Part shown: in pieces, positions 55,201 through 64,000 of the stretch
How the letters are laid out: each line of letters opens with the position of its first letter
Position numbering within the stretch: position 1 is the stretch's first letter
Assembly: GCA_025917655.1 (NCBI GenBank)
Contig: CP084619.1
Location: forward strand, 62,001 to 126,000
Length of the DNA stretch: 64,000 bases
Source of the DNA: Chlorella sorokiniana
Taxonomy: Eukaryota > Chlorophyta > Trebouxiophyceae > Chlorellales > Chlorellaceae
Reading direction: 5' to 3'
Made by a program: the position numbers and the translations under genes
Notes under the pieces: generated by a model
Database searches by the model: none
What the model saw: the letters and a program-made list of their open reading frames with translations, nothing else
What the model was told of the DNA's origin: nothing

Positions 55201-56038
55201 GTTGGGGGCGCGCGCGCGGCGGCAGCCCCCGCGGCGGCGGCGCCGTCGCCGTCGCCGCTGTGCGGCTGGGACAGGCCCACGGCAGCGGACAGACCTTCCT
55301 GGAGCACCTGCGCAAAGGCAGCACAGGCCCGGGAAACAGAAGGAGCCTGTGAAACGGATGCACGGCAGCAGGGAAGCAGAGCGTGGCAGCTCCATGGACC
55401 CTACACTCGCGGTGCAGCCAGAAAGGCGGCTTGGCTTGCAGCCAGCAAGGCGCGCCGGCGCACCGGCAGCAGCGCGGCCAGCAGGCCCGGCGTGGCGGCG
55501 AGGTGCAGCTCCTGGCGGAAGCTCAGCAGGCACAGCGCGTTGAGCGCCCAAGCGCGCTGCGGCGCGCCACCACCCAGTGCTGACACCACGCGCTCGCCCT
55601 GCGCAGCAGCCGGCAGGGCAGCGGTCGGTCCGGTGAGGGCAGCTGCGCAAGGAGGAAAGGGGGCCCGTCCCGCTGCAGCAGTACAGCTTCGTAAGTAAGC
55701 CAATCTCAGTTTTAAAAACACGACAAAACCTCCGCCATGAAAGGGACCGTTGATTGTCTGGCAGCGCTGCAGCCAGACGCGCACCTCCTTCTCCAAAAAG
55801 TCGCTGGGAACCTCGAGCACAGGGCCGGTGTCAGGGCGCCGCTGGCTGGCGCCGCCGGCAGCTTCTTGGCGAGCGACTGCAGCTGTTCCCTGGCTGCCTG
55901 GGCCGCAGCCAGCCTCTGGCGCAGCTGCAGCAGCCGCTGAGCCTGCTCCTGCGGCAGTTCCGGGAGCGGCTCGGCCCTCAGGCTGCCCGGCGCTGCAGGG
56001 TGTTGGGGTCCGCTGGGCGGCCACATCGCCGCCAACAC
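52124..56038 (-). CDS. Probable SWI/SNF complex subunit (BAF250_C / LFR-like)
   Basis: Helical-repeat protein, likely part of a chromatin-remodelling complex. From ATG 56,038 the N-terminus is Pro-rich, then a coiled coil (QEQAQRLLQLRQRLAAAQAA), then DFLEKEVRVWLQRCQTINGP near 55.8 kb. The most telling block, near 55.59-55.50 kb, is RVVSALGGGAPQRAWALNAL followed by CLLSFRQELHLAATPGLLAA. It parallels plant LFR (RIVLALQSGLKSEVTWALNTLTLLSF) and the BAF250 C-terminal domain of ARID1. Further helical exons are MATALSGRMLLPAFFECGML (54.69 kb), STCCPATGSCWR-region sequence near 53.7 kb, LDMLGVLSQLRYLAALLHLL (53.55 kb), YLRFLSHDLMPAMRERQGML (53.05 kb) and WCEGQLVTAAMAGVAPPSEP (52.49 kb). An Asp/Gly-rich acidic insert lies near 54.95 kb. 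RPAP1/MINIYO was considered as an alternative. Stop near 52,124; exon limits approximate. Confidence 0.5.
54011..54076 (+). repeat. (CA)n microsatellites in an intron of the LFR-like gene
   Basis: Two CA tracts separated by CGCCGCGCGCCCCCC. On the coding strand they are GT tracts a little downstream of a donor. Confidence 0.8.
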
Positions 56039-56599
56039 CTGCTCGGGGAGACAGACGCCCGCCTTCTCCGGGGCGGCCTGAAAATTTTCGCGGTACTCGG
56101 CTCCCTGGACACGTGCCCTTCCCTGCCTGCTCAGAGCAACAAAGACACTCGGATGCGAAGTAACAAATTAGCTTCGTAAGGCCTCTGCAAATACGTAATG
56201 ATGTCTCAATGAATCAATATGCCGGGTTTGTTACCGATTTGCAGAGAGGTTCCCAGTGTACCGTCATTTCCCAATGTGTACCGCCGTGTGGGGAGCGAGG
56301 CGAAATGCATGCCCCTGGTATTCCCAATTGTCGGCCGCCGTCGCATTGGTTGTATCTAGAGCCGCCCTCAGCACAGCCACCACTGCCCACATTTCCATTC
56401 ACTGCTGGCTGAGCAGAGTTTGGCGCGAAGGAGCGCAGGAAACTGTGCGCTTCAACAAAGCAGATTATTTCTAGAGCGGCGTGCTCTTGTTGTGAGGATT
56501 CTCACACAGCCGCTGCGGCGCGCCGCCAGTCCGCAACACAGCTTGTCACCAGTCTGTTTCCGGAGTCCCCGGCGTTCCTGAGGCACTGTCGCTACAGCC
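56039..56599. promoter_or_regulatory. Shared region between the LFR-like gene and DRG1
   Basis: About 560 bases between divergent start codons, lower in GC than both genes. It probably holds both promoters. No TATA-like element or repeat is evident. Confidence 0.5.
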
Positions 56600-59250
56600 A
56601 TGTCTGTCTTGGAGAAGATTGCGGTGCGGAGCCTGCAGACACCTGGTTTGCTGCTGCCTGAGGGCGTGTCCTGTGTACCCGGTGGCAACGGCTGAAATGC
56701 ATGCAGCTCTGTCGGCGAAGCATGTTGACCAACACACTGGCTGCGGCCTTGCTTGCATGGGAGCGCATGCACCGGCATGCCCCAGCTGCCCGCCATGCCG
56801 ACGCTATGCTTGCTAGGCCCTTGCTGCCCACCTCTCCGCAGGAAATCGAGAAGGAGATGGCTCGCACGCAGAAGAACAAGGCGACAGCCGGCCACCTGGG
56901 CATGCTGAAGGCCAAGCTGGCCAAGCTGCGGCGAGAGCTGCTGGAGCCGAGTGGCGGCGGCGGCGGTGGCGGCGCCGGGCGGGGTTTGACGTGCAAAAGG
57001 GTGGGCGACGGGCCGCGCCGTGCATCTGTGTCCCATCCGTCGGAGCGAGGACGTGCCGCTCTGGGAAGCTGAAACTGACCTCTTCCTCCCGTGCCGGCGC
57101 GCTGGAAAGGTGCTCAGGCAGGGCAGGACCCTGCTCCCTGACTGATCTCGCACCCTTGCCTCGCTCGGCGTTGCAGTGGGCGATGCGCGGGTGGGACTCG
57201 TCGGCTTCCCCTCCGTGGGCAAGTCCACGCTGCTCACCAAGATCACCGGCACCTTCAGCGAAGCCGCGGGATACGGTGCGGCGGCGGCGCCGCAGGCCGA
57301 GCCGGGCGTGCGCCTTGCACCAGCCCCAGCCATGCGGAGCAGCAGCTGCGGGGTGCCTGTCGCTTTGCTGACAAGCCATGCTAGCTTTGCTTGCAAAGGC
57401 CACTTACACATCTTGATGCTGGCCCACCCAAATGTCTGTGCGCCGCCCGCCCCCCCCTCTTCCCCAAAAAAACAAAACAAACAAAAAAACACCCCCACCC
57501 CCACCCCCACCCCTACCCGCCCGTATCTGCAGAGTTCACCACCCTGACCTGCATCCCGGGTATGATCCGGTACCGCGGCGCCAAGATCCAGCTTCTGGAC
57601 CTGCCGGGCATCATCGAGGGGGCCAAGGACGGCAAGGGGCGGGGCCGCCAGGTGGGCTCCACCTCAGTTGGCGGCAGCACGGCTGGCCGCCGCCAGCAGC
57701 GCGTCGCAGCCCAGCGTGCTGTCCGTGCTGCAGCGCACCCGGCCCACAGCTCCAGCTTCTTGGCCGGCCCGTTGCCGGCGCCCGCTTCAGCGTCGGCTGC
57801 AGCAGCTCTGTTTACACAACCTCGCGCGCTGCTGCTGTTGGCCGGCTGTGCATCGCGCAGGTCATCTCCACCGCCCGCACCTGCAACCTCATCATCATTG
57901 TGCTCGACTGCCTCAAGCCCATCACCCACAAGAAGCTGATTGAGCACGAGCTCGAAGGTGACAGCCGAGCGGCTGTGTGCAGTGCCCTGACCCGCTGGCT
58001 GGCTGGGCCTCTGCCGGCGGCCGCGCTCGGCACCGCATGCAGCTCCACCTCCGTTGCGTGATGGGCCGGCCGCCTGCCTCGTGGCTTGACAGCTGCAGCG
58101 AATGCGCTGTTGCGCTCGCGGCAGACTGGCTCGTCCGCTTGCGACCGGAGCCTGCCCGGCTGCCGTGCACCGCAGGCTTTGGCATCCGTCTGAACAAGCA
58201 GCCGCCGGAGATTGTGTTCCGCAAGAAGGACAAGGGCGGCATCAACTACACTTCGGCGGTGCCCAACCCCAAGCTGGACCTGGACGGTGGGTGGGCGGCG
58301 GTGTTGGCTCAACGGGTGCTGCCTCTGCACGCTGGGAATGCTGCCCCCAGGCCTGCCGTGCGAGCCGCCACGCGCACCGCCCGCCAGCGCTGCCTCACAT
58401 CCTCAGGGGCTGGCGGACGTATCTGGCTGCCCGCATACCTTTCCTTTGCCCCCCTCCACCAAAAAGAAAGAAAGAAAAAACACAAAAACAAAAAACACAA
58501 TGCAATAAAATCCCGACCCCCAAACACCCCCGGCACTGCAGCCGTCAAGTCGGTGCTGTCCGAGTATCGCATCCACAACGCCGACGTGCACCTGAAGCAG
58601 GACTACGACGTGGACGAGCTGATCGACGTCATTGAGGGCAGCCGCGTGTACATCCCCTGGTGAGTGGTGGGAGGGGGAGTGGGCGGAGTGAGCGGTGTGT
58701 GGGGGGAGTGGGCGGAGTGAGCGGTGTGTGTGTGGGGGAGTGGGCGGAGTGAGCGGTGTGTGTGGAGGGGAGTGGTGGGTGTGAGCGCGGCACGCGCGCA
58801 CTCCAGCCTGTCGGGAAACAACACAACGTTATCCATGCCATGCTGAATGGGTGCAAGTGTGGCAGTCTGGTGGGCGGCAGCGTGCGTGCTTTCAAGTTGT
58901 CAAGGCGCGTGCTGTCGGCAATGAGCCAGTGGAGGAGGGGCTGCTCCGGTTCACATCGGCCCATCACCCTCACTCACCCCCTCCCCCGCCCTTGCAGCAT
59001 CTACGCCGTGAACAAGATTGACCAGGTGGGGCGCATGAAGCGCCATTGGTGGCCTGACCGCCCAGGGGGCTGCCCCTGCCCTCCACGCCCGCCGCGCGCC
59101 CCCCATCGCGCTTCTGCCGCCGCCGTCACCGACGGTGCCGCCCGCCGTGCTGCAGATCACAATCGAGGAGCTGAATGTGCTGGACAAGCTGCCGCACTAC
59201 TGCCCCGTATGCGCCTACCACGAGGTGAGAGAGTGTGTGTGTGTGTGTAT

Positions 59251-59336
<86 letters not shown>

Positions 59337-60068
59337 TTTGTGGGGGGGGCGCGCGCGCGCGTGGGCCCTTCTCCTGGTTGTCCAGTTTGGGTTGGCCCGC
59401 GTGAATGCTGTTGTTGCACGCTGCACTCAAACGGCGGTGACGGGGTTGCACCGCCCGCCCTCTCCCCTACCGCAGTGGAACCTGACGGGGCTTGTGGAGA
59501 TGATTTTCGACTACCTGAAGCTCATCCGCATCTACACAAAGCCCAAGGGTGGGGGGAGCACACAGCGCGCAGCGGCGCCCGCCCGCACGCGCGCATGCAT
59601 GTGCGTAAGCTCTCCAGCAGCGCGGGTCTCAGCGTTGGTGCTGCTCCCGCCTGTTGTGCAGGCAAGCTGCCAGACTGGTCAGATCCAGTGGTGCTGGCAT
59701 CCACGCGCTGCACGGTTGAGGTGCGGCTGGGCTGAGTCGTGCTGTCCTCCCTTGCCGGCCGCCGCGCCGCCGACCACGACCAGCACGCCTGCCTGCTGCG
59801 TGCCCTGCCGCCGGCGCAGGACTTCTGCAATCGCCTGCACAAGACGCTGATCAAGCAGTTCAAGTATGCGCTCGTGTGGGGGTCCAGCGTGAAGCACCGC
59901 CCGCAGAAGGTGGGTGGGGCCGCCGCGGGGACGGCCCAGGGCACGACGTGGTGCCTGGCTGCGTGACTGGCAAACCAACGCGAACCGCGCTGTCTTCGAC
60001 GATTGCAGGTGGGCAAGGACCACGTGCTGCAGGACGAAGACATCGTGCAGCTGGTCAAGAAGGTTTGA
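56600..60068 (+). CDS. DRG1: DRG1 developmentally regulated GTP-binding protein
   Basis: Cytosolic Obg-family GTPase that associates with ribosomes and helps translation elongation in other eukaryotes. Thirteen exons: 56600-56623, 56842-57000, 57177-57275, 57533-57651, 57861-57957, 58176-58286, 58542-58659, 58998-59025, 59156-59224, 59476-59548, 59662-59720, 59820-59909, 60009-60068. Start MSVLEKIA; helix-turn-helix region [21 protein letters not shown]1 GFPSVGKST; Thr of switch I in [11 protein letters not shown]3 [20 protein letters not shown]4 NKID; S5D2L insert with [11 protein letters not shown]-terminal TGS domain with [20 protein letters not shown] and [20 protein letters not shown]. 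Exons total 1,106 nt. A single G lacking in the run at about 56,990-56,994 (GAGRGFDVQK expected) gives 368 residues, almost the 367 of human DRG1. Confidence 0.96.
58676..58775 (+). repeat. GAGTGGGCGGAGTGAGCGGT minisatellite in a DRG1 intron
   Basis: About three imperfect copies of a 30-36-bp G-rich unit beginning a few bases after the donor of exon 7. Confidence 0.85.
59231..59331 (+). repeat. (GT)n microsatellite in a DRG1 intron
   Basis: Long GT tract, interrupted near 59.25 and 59.32 kb, starting seven bases after the donor GTGAGA of exon 9. It produces spurious open frames of repeated Val-Cys or His-Thr on the two strands. Confidence 0.92.
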
Positions 60069-60143
60069 CCTGCCCACCTGCGTGCTGTGAGGGTACACAC
60101 TCGGTTGGGCGCAGTACTGCCTGCACACATCTGCCCGCAACCC

Positions 60144-60148
60144 TGTAA
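60144..60148 (+). terminator. TGTAA poly(A) signal of DRG1
   Basis: TGTAA, the green-algal poly(A) word, 76 bases after the DRG1 stop. Confidence 0.65.
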
Positions 60149-60282
60149 CAGTTATTTCATTACATATAAATGTACTTTGATTTAGCTATGACAGCGTTGT
60201 GAGCGGCAATGCGGCCATAATGGGCACATCAAGAAGTTTCTGAGGGCGCCCAACCTGTTGTTTTGCGGCTATAGAACACTGG

Positions 60283-62645
60283 ATGGCGTTGCGGCGGGTG
60301 CAGCAGTCCCTCATATCCACTCTGTTGGGGCCCGCCCAGCAGCAAACATGCGGCAGCAGCATGCGGCAAGGGGGGCCTGCCTGGCCCATTTCGGACTAGG
60401 ACGGGAAATTCATTCCTCAGGTGCGCCCTGTGGCGCGATCAAACACTGTTGCGGTTGCCGCCTCCTGGCGCGGTGAGTGCCGCCTGTGCTGCTGCCAGCC
60501 CCAAGCAGCCGTCTTGCCTCTGCCTCTGCCTCAATGCAGCCCCGCTGTTGGACTTTTACTCTGTGCTGGGGGGTACAACGGTCGGCCAGTGATAGCGACA
60601 TAAAGAAGGCGTTCTACCAGCTGGCCAAGAAGTTCCACCCAGACACCAACCAGGTGGGCCCTGATACCGAGCAACCAGCATGTGAAGCCGGACCGCACAC
60701 AGCTGGCGGCCAGCTGAGCGTGGCAATCTGCACGTCAGCATGCAAGGGCAGCAGGCGCCTGCTTTGGCTGCTCAGCAGCACATCACAAGACAACTCGTGC
60801 GCAAGGCGGAGCAGCCGCTGGCCTGCTGCCACTGCAGGGCGATCCGGAAGCTGCCAAGAAGTTTCAGGAGGTGCAACGCGCGTACGACACGCTGCGGGAT
60901 CCCCAGAAGCGGCAGGTACGGGGGGACGATACCGCCCAGCCTGCCGCTTCCGCTGACCATCACGCAGATGAACATTGTTCGCATGCAGCTGGGATGGATT
61001 GAGATTTATGCAGCCGAAAGGGGTGAGAACTTGGCAGCGAACGCCTTTGCAATCGTCTACTTTTGCAATCGTCTTTCTTCCCTCGCAGACGTACGACAGG
61101 ATGGGCCATGCAGCATATGAAAACATGGAGGCCACGGGAGCGGCCCCTGGGAGGGCGGCCCCTTCCCAGGGGCGGGCCAGCAGGTGGGGCGGCCCCGCCG
61201 CGCTCGAGCACCGTGGCCGGCTGGCCGGGCTCGCGCACGGTGTCCAGCTGGCCTTGTAAGAGCGGCTGCGCGGCTGCGGAAGCGATGCTGTTGCCTTGCT
61301 CTCGTCCTGCCCTTTCTTTCAGGTCGACCCCGAGGACTTGTTCAGGGAGTTCTTCGGCTCGACGCGTGGGTTCCAGGTAGGCATGAGCGGTACAGCGGTA
61401 CAAGGACTGGCTGCTGGGTGAGCAGCGCTGGCGCAGGAGCAGGCACGTCGCCTTCCGGGCAGCGCTGCTCACCGCCGCGCCTGGCCCGCCTCCCTCCCTC
61501 CAGGGCGCCTCTGTGTTTGAGCACATCTTTGGCGGCGGCGGGCGGCTTTGGCGCGCGCATGCGCGGCCGCCCCATGCTGCGCACCGCCATGCGCATCTCC
61601 TTCACCGATGCCGTCAAGGGGGCCACCAAGACGGTAGACCTCTCCTCCCTGGGCATCCCCGGCATGGCCCGGAAAACCGTGGAGCTCGCGATCCCGGCAG
61701 GTGCGCGGTGCTGTGCGGGCAGCTGCAAGGGGGAGGGTGCCGTTGAGCAGCCCAGGTCAATCCTCCAGCAGCAGGGCTATGTTTTTCTGAGGCAAGCAAC
61801 CCATCTCTCGGGAGCGGAGCGTCACCGTCGACAGGACAAAAGCCCCCCCCACCCCACCCCACCACACACACACCACACCCCACCACACACACACCACACA
61901 CACACAAACCCTTCACCCACTTGCTCCTGTCCCCCTCCCCACACACACACGCAGGCGTGGAGAGTGGGCACCAGCTGCGCCTCGAGGGCGTGGCTCCGCC
62001 GCTGCAGCAGGGCGGCCCTCCGGGGACCTGCTGGTGCAGCTGGAGGTGGGCCCTCGCCCACCTTCCAGCGCGAGGGCTTTGACCTGTACGTGGAGGTGCC
62101 GATAGACATGGTGGATGCCTGCCTGGGCACCGCAGTAGAGTGAGAGCGCTGTCTTTGAACACGCTTGCAAGCGCTGCGGCTGCACTGCCGCTGCTGGGGA
62201 CTGGTCGGGGTGCTCGATGCATGCTGCTCGGGTGTCGTGCATTCTGCAAGCTGAAGTGAAGGGTGCTGCACCGGGTGGATGTGTGCAGACCTCCCGCTTG
62301 CAAGGCTGTGCAGCTTTCACACACACATCCGTTGTTGCGCCTTGCAGCGTGCCCACCATTGACGGCAAGGCTGAGGTGAAGATCAAGCCCGGCACACAAC
62401 CCGGCGACATGCTGCGCATGCGCGGCCACGGCGTGGCCATGGACGTGGTGGGGCAACGCAGCCGCCGCGGCGACCAGTATGTGCGGGTGGCGCTGCGGGT
62501 GCCGCGCAGCCTGACGCCCGAGCAGCGGCGGCTGCTGGAGGAGTTCAGGGCCGCGGGCAAGCCGGGCAGCAGCGGCGGCGGCGGCAGCGAGAGTGGCGAG
62601 GGCAGAAGTAAAGAAAAGCCAAAGAAGCGGGGTTGGTTCTCCTGA
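60283..62645 (+). CDS. J-domain co-chaperone without zinc finger, possibly mitochondrial
   Basis: Hsp70 co-chaperone. ATG 60,283 starts a leader rich in Arg, Gln and Ser ([20 protein letters not shown]) that fits a mitochondrial presequence. The J domain spans exons 60,540-60,653 and 60,838-60,915 plus 61,089 on: [29 protein letters not shown] with the HPD signature, [34 protein letters not shown] Gly/Pro-rich linker follows, then [18 protein letters not shown]. The exon at 61,504 has [10 protein letters not shown] and [17 protein letters not shown]. Peptide-binding domains run straight on ([60 protein letters not shown]) to a stop at 62,645 after a Lys-rich tail. No CxxCxGxG repeats occur, so this is not a class A DnaJ. 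Small frame changes occur near 60.37, 60.56, 61.54 and 62.02 kb, all at G runs. Confidence 0.88.
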
Positions 62646-62663
62646 CAGGTTGATGGCAGCAGC

Positions 62664-62668
62664 TGTAA
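62664..62668 (+). terminator. Candidate TGTAA poly(A) signal of the J-protein gene
   Basis: TGTAA 19 bases after the stop. A second TGTAA at 62,779-62,783 is placed more typically, so either may be used. Confidence 0.45.
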
Positions 62669-62984
62669 AGATCAATCAGCTTACTATTCAGGGAGGAGTG
62701 GGATACATGTCTGCCAGCTGGCCGGCCATGGCCCGCCGCCAGCGGGGCACCTTAAACGGCATTGCTCAGTACACGGCCTGTAAAGCGTCTAACTGCCATA
62801 GCTATAGCTTCGCTTGAAGGCTTGTTAGCGCACCCAAGACAAACACCAAACACCGAACTTGCGTCGTGACACTAGTCCAGCACTCGTTCCAAGGCTCGTC
62901 TGATAGCAGATCTCGACAATCGCAATCCATTGTTGCAGCGCTGAGCTGCCGGTTACCACCGCGATCGGTTGCACCGGCTTTAAC

Positions 62985-63776
62985 ATGCCTGGCTTCAACT
63001 TGGCCAAGTGGTTTATTGAAGGAGAGGTGGACTGGGACTACTGGCAGCAGCAGCTGAGCGAGTGGGGTCCTGTGGCGGCCGGAGCGCTGTTTGGCGCTGG
63101 TGAGCGTGTGGGCGGCTGGCTATCTGGTCAATAGCGCTGTTGTCACAGTTTGGTGTCCCAAACCTGCAGGATGGTGGTGCTGGGCTGACGCCCTTGTGTA
63201 CCAGCAAGCAGTTGTCGGAGAGTCCTTCCCCTTCAAATACCACTGGCCCGGCATCGGTGAGTCGTTAGTTGAACACCCGCTGAACTGCGCAAGCATTAAT
63301 CGCCACATGTTCCTGCAGTTGCCACCATTGCTTGCATCATGATCAACATGCTGCCGCGGCGGGATCTGGCAGAGGCAGGAGAAGCCTGGGAAGAAGGCAG
63401 CGAGGTGAGCATGACTTGCCTGCTGCAGGCGAGCCTCCCGGAACTGCCGTTCACATGAACCTTGCTGTGCTGGTGTTGCAGATGCGAGCTCGCCTCTGGC
63501 TTTTCGTCTCCTTCCTGATGGCGGCAGGAGCGGTGGCTGGCAGCGTTGCTGTGCTTGTGGCGACACAAGGAAAGGAGCTGATATCCGTGGGCGTGGTGAG
63601 CACGTGCTGGCCTGCAACACGAGAGGAGCACAACTCTGGGAAGGCTGAAGAACATCACCATCTTGCTGCACTTGCAGGGGAGCGTGCTGCAGTGCGGTCT
63701 CATCTTGGCGTCTTCCATTTTGTTTTGGTCGTTCCGCTCTGGAGACAGGGATGGCTACGGCTACATCACACACTGA
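62985..63776 (+). CDS. TMEM50 (UPF0220) family membrane protein
   Basis: Small four-helix membrane protein; relatives (TMEM50A/B, yeast Vps68) sit in endosomal or secretory membranes, with a poorly known role in trafficking. Five exons, all clean GT-AG: 62985-63099, 63170-63256, 63319-63404, 63482-63595, 63678-63776, totalling 501 nt, 166 residues, with no frame problem. Segments: GPVAAGALFGAGWWCWADAL (helix 1), VATIACIMINMLP (helix 2, matching the family's CGVIATIAFLMINAVS block), MRARLWLFVSFLMAAGAVAG then SVAVLV (helix 3, matching the ARIWLFVGFMLAFGSL block), and GSVLQCGLILASSILFWSFR (helix 4). The length matches the family. The start is supported by MPGF, close to the MSGF start of animal TMEM50. 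No TGTAA is seen in the 220 bases after the stop. Confidence 0.95.
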
Positions 63777-64000
63777 TTGTGATGCCTGTATGCAGTTTGT
63801 GACAGTTATGATCTCTATGGCGCCACAACAGCACACGTGAGGGGGATGCTGGCTGGCAGCGACGTACGCAGTCTAGCCTGGTCTCGACGAGCCCTGATGT
63901 GTCACATCTCAGTATCAGCCGATATGAGTGTAGCATGCCACTTCAGTAGCTTGTCGCCTGCCTGCATTATTGCTGGGCACAAGCCTGCATCAGCAGTGTT
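63777..64000. other. 3' flank of the TMEM50 gene to the window edge
   Basis: No open frame or motif of note. It contains the 3' untranslated region and possibly the beginning of the next gene. Confidence 0.5.

Noticed and set aside
52124-56038. RPAP1/MINIYO identity for the minus-strand gene
   Set aside because: A few Leu-rich helices and a GCPRLLAALL string are compatible, but the WALNALCLLSF block fits LFR/BAF250_C better.
59215-59451. Frames coding repeated His-Thr or Val-Cys
   Set aside because: Translation of a GT/CA microsatellite inside a DRG1 intron. The same holds at 27.1, 40.75, 44.4, 49.4 and 54.0 kb.

Overview
The window looks like nuclear DNA of a green alga (Chlorophyta, probably Chlorella-like; the taxon is an inference). 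It is very GC-rich. Genes are split by many short GT-AG introns. GTGGGT/GT runs follow donors and CCCACC/CA runs precede acceptors. The algal poly(A) word TGTAA follows DRG1 and the J-protein gene. Operons, bacterial promoters, CRISPR arrays and viral elements were not seen.

Layout. (1) About 1-14.6 kb, minus strand: part of a giant modular type I polyketide synthase. In its reading direction I see an unassigned segment, an acyltransferase-like end, ACP, ketosynthase, a degenerate dehydratase, ketoreductase, ACP, and a second ketosynthase that runs off the left edge. (2) 14.9-23.5 kb: a low-information stretch, then three tandem 2.6-kb units, each with a minus-strand gene for a small coiled-coil protein. 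A broken Sec14 fragment sits on one side of the array and the intact Sec14-like gene (23.9-27.8 kb, plus) on the other. (3) 28.1-31.3 kb, minus: one or two unrecognised multi-exon genes. (4) 31.8-45.1 kb: a membrane-anchored sialidase-fold protein followed by a head-to-head pair of Golgi-type sulfotransferases; together they suggest surface-glycan modification. (5) 45.9-52.2 kb: an SBP-box/ankyrin transcription factor resembling the copper regulator CRR1. (6) 52.1-56.0 kb, minus: a probable SWI/SNF subunit (BAF250_C/LFR type), divergent from (7) DRG1 GTPase (56.6-60.1 kb). (8) A J-protein without zinc finger (60.3-62.6 kb). (9) A TMEM50-family protein (63.0-63.8 kb).

In at least seven genes a conserved domain changes frame at a short G/C run. 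In DRG1 and Sec14 one added base restores an uninterrupted reading frame of family-typical length. I read this mainly as residual indel error in the assembly, so exon models here should be taken with that in mind. DRG1, Sec14-like and TMEM50 are the best-resolved genes; the polyketide synthase, the array genes and the 28-31 kb genes are resolved only in part.
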